A stretch of DNA of 64,000 nucleotides from positions 310,001-374,000 of the forward strand of contig JALUTQ010000035.1 in NCBI GenBank assembly GCA_032718865.1, read 5' to 3'. Position numbers and translations under genes: made by a program. This document shows positions 54,626-64,000 of the stretch, piece by piece. How positions within the stretch are numbered: the stretch's first letter is position 1; each line of letters starts with the position of its first letter. The notes below the pieces were generated by a model. That model worked only from the letters and a program-made list of their open reading frames with translations. It did not search any database and was not told the DNA's origin. This stretch comes from Tilletia caries. Taxonomy: Eukaryota > Basidiomycota > Exobasidiomycetes > Tilletiales > Tilletiaceae.

Positions 54626-56723
54626 CTCCCCGGAAGGCCTTATTTCCTCGAAGCGACAAGGCGGCGACAAGCCGCCCCGAACCGGAGGTTCGGCGATTAA
54701 GCGCGATCGGGGCGCCCCTAGCGCGATTTGATACTATCTTTAGCCCGCTCGCGTTGGGGTCGTTTATATTTAATTGCAAATCAGAATCTGCATCAACTTT
54801 CCCTCATAGAATGGTGGTTAGTGATATGGAATCCGATTCTGCACGTCTGCGGTTAGAGTCCGTGTTAAGACACTCCTTTTTCTTTTTTTCCCCCTTTTTC
54901 CGACTTGGTTGCTACGTTAGATGCTGGACACCACTTTTTTTTCGGGTTAGAGTTAGCGCGTAGCGGACAGGATTAGACATGACAGCAATGGAGACGGACA
55001 AGACTGTCCTTTTGGTTGGGGGGGTTCCGGGGGGGCAAAGCCCCCTCGCCGAGCTGGAAGTGGGGTCACGTGTACCAGTGATTGGCCTAAATATCGATCG
55101 CCGAATCGCCGAGATTCGAGGAATTATGTGCGTGCCACCTCCCCAGCTCTACGATTCATTCCCACCTCAGATCACATATGTACTTCGTGCAGACTGACAG
55201 GCGTGGAGGTGCGACAGGGCTTCGGAGTCAAGGTCCCTTGTCTTCGCTCTTCTTATATTGATGTCCTCAGGTACGTGATCCGATCACTCTCTTATGGTCG
55301 GCGACTGTCATCCTTTCTCCTCCTGGCCGTCGGCCACCTTTTCAGAGGCGACGCATGCATTTGTGGAGGCCACTGATGAGGGGTCTGATGGCTGTGTTTA
55401 TCGCTCATCGACGGCGGGACAGCCAGCAGCGTTCAACGCGTTCAACGTTCAACGGTCGACGACAATAACAAACAACGGTTCTGACCATTCACTTTGGGCC
55501 TCACGGAGCCTCAGCTTGTCTCCTTCCCCTCCAAAACCATTCGCCGGGCAGGACCGCACATGGCTAGACCTCCGTTGGGGCTCTCCAATTTCAACGAGCA
55601 GGGTTCTTTCGGCTTGCGGTTGGCCAGCGAGGGCCTCTGCGCCTTTTGCGGGTTTGGACTCCATGCCGCTCTCATCGGACCTCGAGGCCAACAAGAAGGA
55701 TGATTCAGAATCGTGAAGAAGGATCCTCACTTCCGCCTAGCGGACTCCTCTCTTCTCTGCAGATCGCACTTCGCGCTCATCACTCATGCTAGGGATCTCT
55801 GGGCATGCGCTTGTTAAAGTCGCTGCGCATGGGCCTTGTCGGCCTCTGCAACGATACGTGCTCTTCGCCCTGGAGCTATGTACCTGTTGCCATTTGCTCT
55901 GCTGCTAACTGAGCACATTCTTGGAGCGGCTCTTTTCCAACGAACGGGCAGACACACCGATTGAACTCATCATCCGACGCTCTGTCAACAGATCCTCAGC
56001 TGCTGTTACTGACTGAGGTGTCCTGCCGTGCTGCAACTGGTTGTATACAGTCGGAGCTGACCCTGCTTCTTTTTCCGTTTCTATCTGTGCTTCTGGTACC
56101 TCCGCAGGCAGTTAGCCTCAATCCGCGCTGAGAGACGTGCGTCAAGCGCGATTTTGGGGCGACCGAGCTACCCATACGGTCGGTACACGACGAGCCTGGC
56201 ATGCGGAACTGCAAGCCGACCGCCTCTCATATGTGGCATCTAAACTCTCTCTCGCTCCTTTTCTTTCCCTGTCGTCTCGCCCCTCTACATCATCCAGTGT
56301 CTTTTAATCCCCTATCCTTTCGCTCACCAGGTCATCTTTCCGACTTCCTTCCGACTCCCATCTGTTCTCTCTCTCGACGTCCACAGGTTTGTGCCAAGGT
56401 CTCGACCAACCATTGCTCCATCTTCCGGACTGTCTTTCTCCAGCACCAAGGCAGCACCTCATACCAGCGCTGTAGGACCAGGCTCTGCGTGGGTGGAGCG
56501 AGAGGCACTGCATTTCCACTCATCATCGATCCCACTCTGCGAGCATCAACCGCAATCTTCCACCGTCGACAACCCCATCCTACGACAACGTTTCCAGTAT
56601 CCTTTCGAGTTTCTTCTTTATACCAATCGTTTCTGCTCCTTAATTTTGGTGAGTACAGCTTTGCTTATGGGCAGATTGCAGCTGGAAAGCTGACGACTCG
56701 TCTTTCTTAGTCTCTCCCGCATA
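54626..56723. other. Long intergenic region, no gene seen; G-run hairpin
   Basis: No frame with coding character. At 55014-55053 two G7-type runs are followed by GGGGGGCAAAGCCCCCT, which could fold as a hairpin or a G-quadruplex. CT-rich sequence just before 56724 (CTCTCTCGCTCC, TTTCTTAGTCTCTC) fits the 5' UTR of the kinase; a GTGAGT...TTCTTAG pair at 56651-56711 may be a 5' UTR intron. Confidence 0.45.
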
Positions 56724-59700
56724 ATGTCTTCGATTCGCGCCCCAATCCCTCCGATCCCTCCGTTCAAAGGAAACGCCTCCTCGACCACAGCATCATCGGG
56801 CGGAGGTCCTTTGCAACCACGAACAGCCGCACCCCAGACTACGGTCTCCGACCGGCCCGCCTCTATCGTAGCTGATCGCACAGCCAAACTTCAAGCTGTG
56901 ATCAAGGATTCCAGCAAACATACCTCCAGTGGCGGAAAGGACTATGATCCATCGACAGGCCGACGCACGCACGCTTCAACAAATTCGTCGTCATCACATG
57001 CCAAATCGTCCGCCACGCGATCGTCCGAAACCCGATCGCAGCAATCGAGTGGCAAATCCAGGCCACAAACCAGATTGGAGCGAGAGAAGAAGAAGGATTT
57101 CAAGGACCCGGCAAATATCGGTTCCTGGAAGTTGGGGAAAATCATCGGTCAGGGCGCTTCTGGTGAGTTCTGTACATGTCCAAACTGCCCTGAGTTTCAC
57201 TATTCTGATCCTCCTATCCTTCTAGGACGAGTACGATATGCACAACATGCCACAACCGGACAGCAAGCTGCCGTCAAAATCATCCCGAAGAATGCTCTGA
57301 CCAACAGTCGAATGAGCTTGCGAGAAGCTGGAGCCAAACAGAACAAGCTGACACTGGGCATCGAGCGGGAGATCGTCATCATGAAACTCATCGAACACCC
57401 AAATCTCATCGGTCTATGGGATGTCTACGAGACCAGCACGGAACTCTACCTGGTCATGGAATATGTCGCTGGAGGCGAGCTGTTCGACCATCTGGTCGCT
57501 CGCGGCAAGCTCTCCTCGTCCGAAGCGCGGTCCTACTTCCGTCAGATCATCTATGGACTTGACTACTGCCACCGCTTCAACATTTGCCATCGCGACCTCA
57601 AGCCGGAGAACTTGCTCCTCGATTCGACAAAGCGGATCGTCAAACTTGCAGACTTCGGAATGGCGGCACTTCAGCCCACAGAAAAGATGCTCGAGACCAG
57701 CTGTGGAAGCCCGCACTACGCTTCACCAGAGATCGTCAGTGGTAAGAGCTACATGGGCTCTGCTTCAGACATTTGGTCCTGCGGTATCATCCTCTTTGCG
57801 CTCCTTTGTGGCCGGCTGCCTTTCGACGACCCCAATCTGGCTGAACTCCTGAAGAAGGTCCGAAGTGGCAAGTTCCACATGCCCGAAGAGGTCGAGCCAG
57901 CCGCCAAAGGACTCATCTGGCGCATGCTGGAGGTGGACCCGTCTCGGAGGATCACCATGCCAGACATCATGCGACACCCTTGGTTCACCAATGACGGACG
58001 GGAACCTGCTCGTAACCCGGTCACGACGAGTTTTGCTGACCTCGCCTCGGAAAGTGCCCGTCTTTTCGCTGCTGGTCGGGACGGTGTCGATCCGGATATT
58101 CTGCAGAACCTTCGCACCCTCTGGCCTGAGTTGTCAGAAGACTACATCATCGGCCAACTACTGTGTGCAGGCACAAATTGGCAAAAGACGTTCTACACGC
58201 TCCTTATCAGCCATCGCGAGAATCACTCCGCCGAAGATGAGGACGACGACGGACCAGCCGATCAGGCCAATACTCAAGGTCAGAGTGCTTCGACGGAACA
58301 TACTGGCGCTGTCATGGGAGGTACGGCCATATCTTCAAAGGAAAAGGCTCGTCCTCGTAGGTCTGTCGAAACACCTACTGACAGCCCTGTAAAAGCGAAG
58401 CATACTCCTGCTGCTGCTGCTGATGCAGGAGACTCTGTCGCTGCCAATGGACGTCAGTCGCCTGTTCGTCCCGCTCAGCCTTCCGGGCCACGAGCGCAGG
58501 CTTCCCGCACATCACTTCGCGAAAAGGCGAAGGAATCATCCTCCGCCCGTGGCGCTTCCACTACGTCCGCTGCTGTCGCAACCACATCCATGAAGGCGGC
58601 TTCTGAGTCAACCAGCAGGAGGGGTTCCGTGTCCCAGGAACGAACGAATTCACTGTCCCAGCGTCTGCGTCCTACGGGCGAGGACGCACCTCAACAGTCT
58701 CCCCGGGTCACAGCCCGAACCTCCTCTCGTTCCGCTTCGCCAACCCGGCCGCCCAGCGTGTCTGAAGGTTCGAGCAAGCGCATGAGCGGAGCGCCAACGA
58801 TTGCAGTTCCTCAAGTCCAGGATGCAATCGTACAGCGCTTCTTCCAAGAGCTTGCCGACGAGATTGAAATGATCCGTGCCAACGGCCCATCAGCTGATCA
58901 CCCTGCTGCTCTGGTGGCCAAGATCGCGCAGTTTCGATCGAGCATTGGCGCAGCCGCCAGCGCGGCCGAAGCGCCACCTTCTACGCCGGTGATCGGTGGT
59001 CCCGGACCTAGCCCGCAGATGGCGAATGCAGGTCGAAACGACGAGGAAAACCGCTTCGATGATGCCGATGACGACGTCACGAGTCTCGAAGAAGCTGTTG
59101 GCCTCTTGTCATCTGGAGCTGGTCTTCCATCAGTCTCCACGGACGGCCAGACTGCTCCTCTCTCGATACCCTCAAAGTCTGCTCAAGTGACACAACGGCC
59201 GCCCTTCTCGACGGTGACAAGTCCCAACCCTTCTGCTCGCAAGCCAGTGCCTCACTCTCGTCCGGGCAGTGCTATGTCTCACCACAGTGGAGAAGAGTCG
59301 GCAAGCGTCAATGCGGCCAGAAACGCCAAGATCAAAGCAGCTGCCATTCGAGTTCGCGCTGATAAGGCATCGTCGGCCGGTGGCAAAGAGAATGCGGGAC
59401 GAGCCGCGCCGATCGCAGCACCCAGTCTTGGAGCACACTTGCAAGCCAAGGGGATGACTCGTCTTCAGCAGAAGAACCCTGGACTGGGACTTGACATCCT
59501 TGCTCCTACTGTGTCTATCTCCGCTCCGGAACCGCCCATCACAAATGGTCCCACCACCACTCTCGCCCTACCCAGTCCCAACCCGAGCATTATGAGCGGT
59601 GCATCTAGCATCATTGCCCCCAGTCCCAAGCAGTCCTGGTTTACAGGTCTGTTCAACTGGAAGCCGGCCAGCTGCACACTGTACTCCACCGAGAACATTT

Positions 59701-60287
59701 CGGCCACAACAACAGAGTGTCGTCGACTTTTGCATTCCTACGGCATCCGGACGGTGGTGGAGGATGCTGAGTCCGACCTACGCGTAGCCGTGCTCAAGTG
59801 CGCGTCTCCCGAGGTCCGCGATCCGAGCGGGGGGCACATCGTCAACAAGTCTGTGCGATTCCGCGTCGAATTTACTATCCTGCCCGTCAGCTCGTCCTCA
59901 GCCAGCTCGGGGCACGGCAGCGGTTCTGCCAGCCTGGCCGCTTCACCTGCCATGATGGCACCTGGCACGCCGAGGAGTAGCGTCTTCGTGCCGGCTTCTC
60001 CAGCTCTCAGCTCACGGAGCGGCGGAGCTGGCAGTGTGATTGGGGCTGGCGGCAGCGTATCCGGAGCAGGTAGCGTTCGCGCCGCCTCCATCCGGTCGGG
60101 AACTACGTCGACATCGACTATGAGTGCCAGCCATGGATTTGCGACCATGATGACACTGGTGCAGGAGAAGGGTGCGCTGAGTACCTTCAAGGGGGTCCAT
60201 TCTCACTTGAGGAGGGACTGGGAACTCGACATGCTCGCCCCGCTCAGTCCAGCCATCGCCTACCCAGCCAGCCCGCGCCTGTCCTGA
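56724..60287 (+). CDS. Gin4/Hsl1/Cdr2-class protein kinase with KA1 domain
   Basis: Two exons split by a 63-nt intron (57163-57225) that is a multiple of three and stop-free, so it can be overlooked; removing it joins IGQGASG-RVRYAQHA and gives about 1,166 residues. The kinase domain begins at about residue 130 and shows the Gly loop, AVKIIPKNA (Lys), EREIVIMKLIEHPN, HRDLKPEN, DFGMA, and the activation loop SCGSPHYASPEIV typical of the Nim1/Gin4 group. A UBA-like segment (LRTLWPELSEDYIIGQLLCA) follows. A long Ser/Pro-rich linker leads to a C-terminal fungal KA1-like domain (KQSWFTGLFNWKPASCTLYS; ending GVHSHLRRDWELDML), which in this family binds membrane lipids. Expected at the septin ring or cell cortex, controlling Wee1 and cytokinesis. 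Confidence 0.9.
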   Translation: MSSIRAPIPPIPPFKGNASSTTASSGGGPLQPRTAAPQTTVSDRPASIVADRTAKLQAVIKDSSKHTSSGGKDYDPSTGRRTHASTNSSSSHAKSSATRSSETRSQQSSGKSRPQTRLEREKKKDFKDPANIGSWKLGKIIGQGASGEFCTCPNCPEFHYSDPPILLGRVRYAQHATTGQQAAVKIIPKNALTNSRMSLREAGAKQNKLTLGIEREIVIMKLIEHPNLIGLWDVYETSTELYLVMEYVAGGELFDHLVARGKLSSSEARSYFRQIIYGLDYCHRFNICHRDLKPENLLLDSTKRIVKLADFGMAALQPTEKMLETSCGSPHYASPEIVSGKSYMGSASDIWSCGIILFALLCGRLPFDDPNLAELLKKVRSGKFHMPEEVEPAAKGLIWRMLEVDPSRRITMPDIMRHPWFTNDGREPARNPVTTSFADLASESARLFAAGRDGVDPDILQNLRTLWPELSEDYIIGQLLCAGTNWQKTFYTLLISHRENHSAEDEDDDGPADQANTQGQSASTEHTGAVMGGTAISSKEKARPRRSVETPTDSPVKAKHTPAAAADAGDSVAANGRQSPVRPAQPSGPRAQASRTSLREKAKESSSARGASTTSAAVATTSMKAASESTSRRGSVSQERTNSLSQRLRPTGEDAPQQSPRVTARTSSRSASPTRPPSVSEGSSKRMSGAPTIAVPQVQDAIVQRFFQELADEIEMIRANGPSADHPAALVAKIAQFRSSIGAAASAAEAPPSTPVIGGPGPSPQMANAGRNDEENRFDDADDDVTSLEEAVGLLSSGAGLPSVSTDGQTAPLSIPSKSAQVTQRPPFSTVTSPNPSARKPVPHSRPGSAMSHHSGEESASVNAARNAKIKAAAIRVRADKASSAGGKENAGRAAPIAAPSLGAHLQAKGMTRLQQKNPGLGLDILAPTVSISAPEPPITNGPTTTLALPSPNPSIMSGASSIIAPSPKQSWFTGLFNWKPASCTLYSTENISATTTECRRLLHSYGIRTVVEDAESDLRVAVLKCASPEVRDPSGGHIVNKSVRFRVEFTILPVSSSSASSGHGSGSASLAASPAMMAPGTPRSSVFVPASPALSSRSGGAGSVIGAGGSVSGAGSVRAASIRSGTTSTSTMSASHGFATMMTLVQEKGALSTFKGVHSHLRRDWELDMLAPLSPAIAYPASPRLS

Positions 60288-60986
60288 TTATTCCTTCCCT
60301 ACTCCTCTCTCAATCCCGTATCCTCAGCCCCCTTGGGTTGTTCTTTCCCAGATACTCTCGCAATGTTTTCAGCTCGTTCTGGACTCTAGCCTCACAGCCC
60401 GGTCTTATGTCCTTCAGCTACTCTTTCCTTTCAGCACTTGTCGTTTCCTAAGCTGCCCACTTTATGTCCCTTTTCGTCGTCGTACTCGTTCCTCGCACAC
60501 CCATTCATTGTGGATGCTTCACAATCATTTTGTCCCACGCATTCGCAACTGCCCTGGATCACGCATCCTTTGCGTCTGTTTGATTCTGTTTGTACATGTG
60601 CTGGACCTTGAGATTTTGAGAACATGACGTTGTACAGGCATGATGATGAGACGAGGTGAGAGACGACAACGGACGCCTTGGAGAGATCTGGGCTTTCCGT
60701 AATGAGGGCACGTCTGCCAATCGTCGGCGTCGCGAAGGTCGAAGGGCGAAGGCCGTCTCCTACTGCCGTGATGCGATGAGGTGAAGCCCTGACGGCAAGA
60801 AGTGCAGTCGCGGCGAGTGAGCTGTGCCTGGAAGGCAGGCCAAAGGATCCTTACACATATGAAGGAGCTCCTCCCAGCCCTCTTTCGTCTGCAGTTTGCG
60901 CACCCTCGTCCTTGTCCTCGTCTTGATCTTGTCCTCGTGCTTTTCTCTACCTGAAACTCTCCGCCGTTCTTGATCCTTGCTCCACC
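60288..60986. other. Intergenic, 3' UTR and promoter
   Basis: No gene seen. Pyrimidine-rich 3' region of the kinase, then the promoter of the secreted pepsin-like gene; a CT-rich tract with CTCGTCCTTGTCC repeats lies at about 60900-60960. No clear TATA box. Confidence 0.4.
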
Positions 60987-62491
60987 ATGAAGTACCTCTC
61001 ATCCACCATCGTCGCCCTTGCCGTGTGCCACAGCGCCGTCTTGGCCCTCCCGCAGAAGGGTGACTCCACTGCCGGTACTTATACCATCCCCGTCTTCCAT
61101 CGATCCGAGACGGAGGGCAATAACGCCGACAAGCTTGTCGATTTCGAAGCCGTGAGCGAGCATCTCGACTGGCTCGCTGCCAAGTATGCTGCCTCCAAGT
61201 CGCCCGACGTTCGCAAGCCCGCCAACAACATCGCTCCGAACCAGAAGCGGGCTACAGAGTCGAAAAAGCTGAGCCTGACGGAAAAGGGGTCGGCCTGGGC
61301 GGTCCAAGCTGGATTTGGTGGAGGGTTGACGTTCCCGCTCATCCTCGACACCGGTATGTGCATTCAAGGCCTTGTTCTCCTAGCATGGTTGGCGACACAC
61401 CGTCACTACAGACTGACGTCCTTTGCCTCGGTTTCCAGCGTCGAGCGACTGCCTCGTCTCGGACGCGGTCTACAGTCCTGCGCACAGCAAGACTGCGAAG
61501 AACACAGGAACGCCATTCGGCTTCCCATACTCAAGTGCGTTCCGGACGTGCGCATGCCTTCACAGGTTATGTAACTTACTCACAGTATCTGATTCTTGAC
61601 TCGTCCAGACGGTCGCCAGGCCGGTGGCACCATCTGGAGGGACAACTTCCACATCGGAGGCTTGACCGTGCCCGATGTCGCGGTGGGCGTATCGACGACC
61701 AAGTTCCTTTCCAAGGCGGGAGGCGTGTGCGGCCTTGCCCCCGATGGAAGCTCGGCCTTCAACAACAAGTTCCACCCATTCTTCTACCAGATGCAGAGCT
61801 TGCTTTCCGAGCCCGTCTTCTCCTTTGCGCTGTCGAAGAAGGGTGGATCGCAGGTGACCTTCGGAGGCACTGACGCTTCCAAGTTCTCGGGACCGATCCA
61901 AACGGTTCCTACGGTCGACCCGAAGAACGGCTTCTGGAAGCTGTCGGGCATCTTCCACGACGGTGGGCTTCAGGGCGATTTTATCCTCGACTCGGCATCG
62001 GACTTGATGGTCATCCCGCCCAACACTGTGGACGCGTTCTTTAACGGTCTTGGTGCTGTGCCGTTTGTGAAGAATGGAGGTGAGTGGGATTGACTAGTCT
62101 CGCTTCGTGGCATCTGTCAATTACTCACATCGAGTCGGTGGCCTCTCTTTTGTCGGATACAGTCACGTACGGCAGCTACCGCTGCTATATCCCGCCTACG
62201 ATCAAGTTCGACTTTGGCACGGCCACTGTGACCGCGATCGACAGCGTGAAGTCGATTGGAAAGACGTCGGAGGGTCGCTGCGTCCTCCCGATCGTGGCAA
62301 AGGACCTCGGATTTGGAAGTGAGCACCTACTATGACCGGTCCTGTAGATGCGGTAGAGGAGTTGTTAGCTAACAGCAACGTTACTTTTTGCCTCCCACTT
62401 AGTTCCTCTTGTTGGAGGCCCGTTGTTCGAGTCGTCCTATGTGGTGTTCAACACGAGCTCTCTGACAGTCGGATTCGCCGAGCGCAAGTGA
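60987..62491 (+). CDS. Secreted pepsin-fold (A1-like) protein with DTA/DSA active-site variants
   Basis: Five exons (60987-61353, 61439-61534, 61609-62079, 62163-62318, 62403-62491; all introns phase 1) give 392 residues. Signal peptide (about 1-20), a propeptide-like part ending near a KR pair (NQKRATESKK), then a pepsin-like core. The first catalytic position is LILDTASSDCLVSD, where DTGSS is usual; the second is FILDSASDLMVIPP, where DTG-T is usual. Both Asp remain but both glycines are Ala. The C-terminal GGPLFESSYVVFNTSSLTVG matches the final A1 strands (G-D-x-F-L-R-x-x-Y-x-V-F-D). Cysteines support secretion. Same intron phases as the gene at 23808, so they are probably diverged paralogs. 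Activity is uncertain. Confidence 0.8.
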
Positions 62492-62805
62492 AGGTCGCTC
62501 GACGACCCAAGCTCGTCCTGTTACCAGACCTCTCCTCTTTTCCCCTATCATCGACACTGGCACTGCGCCTCCTGTCCACCAAATGAATGTCAGTTTGTGA
62601 TTCTGATATCGATGTTCGTCGAATCCTCCTCCACTCACTGGAAACAGCCGATCAGAGTTGAGAAGTTTGACAGATGATGAGAGTTATGTAGGGAGCATGA
62701 ATTGTTGAGGGTCTAGATACGTTCGCTTGTATGTCTACAGCTTCTTGAAAGCTCTCGTTTGCTCATAGCGTTGATTCCAGCTTCAGCGCCGGTCTGCAGT
62801 CCTTC

Positions 62806-63597
62806 TCAATGGCCGCCATCCTCCAGCACCGGGTCGTCCCCTCGGTGAAACACTCCGTTTTCGTCCCAGAAGTCTTCGTCGTATACCTCGTGTCCGTATT
62901 CGTCCTCTTCGTCCTCTTCGCCCTCGTCGCTGTCTTCGTAGCTGTCTTCGTCGCTGACGCCGATGACCGCTGGTGCTGGCTGGCCGTGATTGACTTGGCC
63001 GGGAGCCATTGTGTGAGTACCGTCCATGGCACGGGGGATGTGCTGCGACCATCGGCCCACAGGCGGTCGTTGGTATGGGGGTGGAGGCATCATCTGATCC
63101 AGTCGAGGATTAAAGGTCTGTCCAGGCTGTTGGTACGCTGTCGGCCTTACAGACCAGCTAGTAGTGGCGAACTGTGGCCACTGCGAGGCTGCCACTTCCG
63201 CACGCGCAGCCCGGGCGGCCTTGGCAGCAACGAGGAGCGTCTCCAAATTCCGGTTGGAATGATTCTCGATCGCTTGCAGGTCGGTTTCCATGCTCCTGAT
63301 TGTGTTGGAGAGTTCGTGACGGAGTTTCAACATACGAATGATGGCCTGGGCTCGATCCGCAGCACCTCCGTCGCCAAGCTGGACCCGGATTTCCTCTTGC
63401 ATACGGCGCTCCACATCCCCCACGTCCTTCAGAATCTTGGAATGGACCCCCCGAAGGATGACCTTGTTCTGTACGAGGGAGGACTCGACCATATCCTCCA
63501 GGCCTCCGAGCCGAGGCAGGCCGTTCGTCATCAGACCATAATGGTCATAGGTCGCCGCCGCAGATGCCGGCATTGTTGGTGTGGTCGACGTAGCCAT
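62806..63597 (-). CDS. Unknown protein: coiled coil plus acidic C-terminus
   Basis: Single-exon frame of 263 residues. The N-terminal part (residues about 30-140) is helical and heptad-like (SKILKDVGDVERRMQEEIRV; IIRMLKLRHELSNTIRSMET), followed by a Pro/Gln-rich middle and a very acidic tail (DEDSYEDSDEGEEDEEDEYG). No known family recognised. A CCTATATAAAC box (complement of 63803-63813) lies about 210 bp upstream of the ATG at 63597, a good core promoter. Sequence between is pyrimidine-rich with CTCCTCACC repeats. Acidic tails of this kind occur in histone chaperones and nucleolar proteins, but that is not evidence of function. Confidence 0.6.
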   Translation of the reverse strand: MATSTTPTMPASAAATYDHYGLMTNGLPRLGGLEDMVESSLVQNKVILRGVHSKILKDVGDVERRMQEEIRVQLGDGGAADRAQAIIRMLKLRHELSNTIRSMETDLQAIENHSNRNLETLLVAAKAARAARAEVAASQWPQFATTSWSVRPTAYQQPGQTFNPRLDQMMPPPPYQRPPVGRWSQHIPRAMDGTHTMAPGQVNHGQPAPAVIGVSDEDSYEDSDEGEEDEEDEYGHEVYDEDFWDENGVFHRGDDPVLEDGGH

Positions 63598-64000
63598 AAG
63601 TGGGTGCGGCCTTCGCTCTTGAATTTGTGGGTGAGGATGTCAAGGGGAGGGAACAGATGAGGATAGGAAGGGATGAGAAGTGGGCGAAGATGGGCTTGAA
63701 TTGGCCTGAGGAGGTGAAGATTGGGTGAGGAGGTGAGGATTGGATGAGGAGGTGAGAATTGGGTGAGGAGGGGGAAGAAATGGCTGTCAGTCACGGCAGT
63801 TTATATAGGGATACGGTGTCACTGAAGCCCGCAAAAGATCATCAGTGGTTTGCTAGCTTTGGCATTCGTTTGGAGAGCTCCAATCCTGATTGACTTGCCT
63901 CCAACACTTGTTCGGTCGCCTCCAATAGTTGTTCGGTCCCCTCCAACCGGCTTTGGAGGGAGTGAAATCGATTTCAAACATCCCCCCAAGATGGTTTAGA
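63598..64000. promoter_or_regulatory. Promoter region and short repeats at the right edge
   Basis: Holds the TATATAA box for the 62806-63597 gene, GGATGAGGAGGTGAG-type direct repeats (63690-63770), and about three imperfect 21-bp units of the form CCTCCAA-nn-nTTGTTCGGTC at 63898-63955. No further gene seen. Confidence 0.5.

Noticed and set aside
57163..57225. 21-residue insert in the kinase Gly loop
   Set aside because: It has GTGAGT and CTTCTAG ends and splits the GxGxxG loop; it is a 63-nt intron that happens to stay open.

Overview
The window looks like a contig from a filamentous or dimorphic basidiomycete fungus. Genes carry several short introns (about 45-100 nt, GTRNGT...YAG). The host genes are typically eukaryotic: RPT6, VWA8, a vacuolar AVT-type transporter, a Gin4/Hsl1-class kinase with a fungal KA1 tail, and an amidase. 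The mobile DNA is of kinds common in basidiomycetes: Plavaka/CACTA-like, DIRS, hAT MITEs, MULE-like and a RecQ-like helicase. I cannot name the species; Pucciniomycotina or Ustilaginomycotina is a guess.

Layout. (1) 1-11 kb is an accessory region. It holds the N-terminus of a RecQ-like helicase, a duplicated promoter-plus-gene segment, a 2.44-kb TIR element with a 9-bp target duplication, and three paralogs of a small secreted protein family (a fourth lies at 25.5-26.0 kb), plus two weaker small-secreted candidates. (2) 11.2-25.1 kb is host sequence: a 2,022-aa low-complexity protein with repeated acidic D-x-P-L motifs, divergently paired with a VWA8-like mitochondrial AAA+/vWA protein, then a secreted pepsin-fold protein that has lost its DTG motifs. 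(3) 26.3-43.8 kb is a transposon nest. An outer TIR element (TAA duplication) contains a decayed BRO1-domain gene. A complete 9.0-kb Plavaka/CACTA-like element (AAT duplication) is inserted in it, and that element's transposase gene is interrupted by a 679-bp hAT-like MITE (8-bp duplication). A DIRS-type retrotransposon with gag, RT-RNase H and tyrosine recombinase follows directly. (4) 44.6-52.3 kb is host sequence: AVT-like transporter, RPT6 and amidase. (5) 52.3-56.7 kb is repeat-rich, with a tyrosine-recombinase remnant, a GC-rich minisatellite and a second hAT MITE. (6) 56.7-63.6 kb is host sequence: Gin4/Hsl1-like kinase, a second secreted pepsin-fold protein with atypical active-site motifs, and an unknown acidic protein.

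The most novel items are the four-member secreted protein family and the history of its copies. They share a three-exon layout, a conserved core promoter and an APLPEA-x-C motif after the signal peptide. Copy 1 has a transposon between TATA box and start codon plus a coding frameshift, copy 2 has a decayed tandem exon duplication, and copies 3 and 4 are intact. The second is the three-level nested transposon whose ends and target duplications can all be read. All splice models are mine, read by eye without transcript data.
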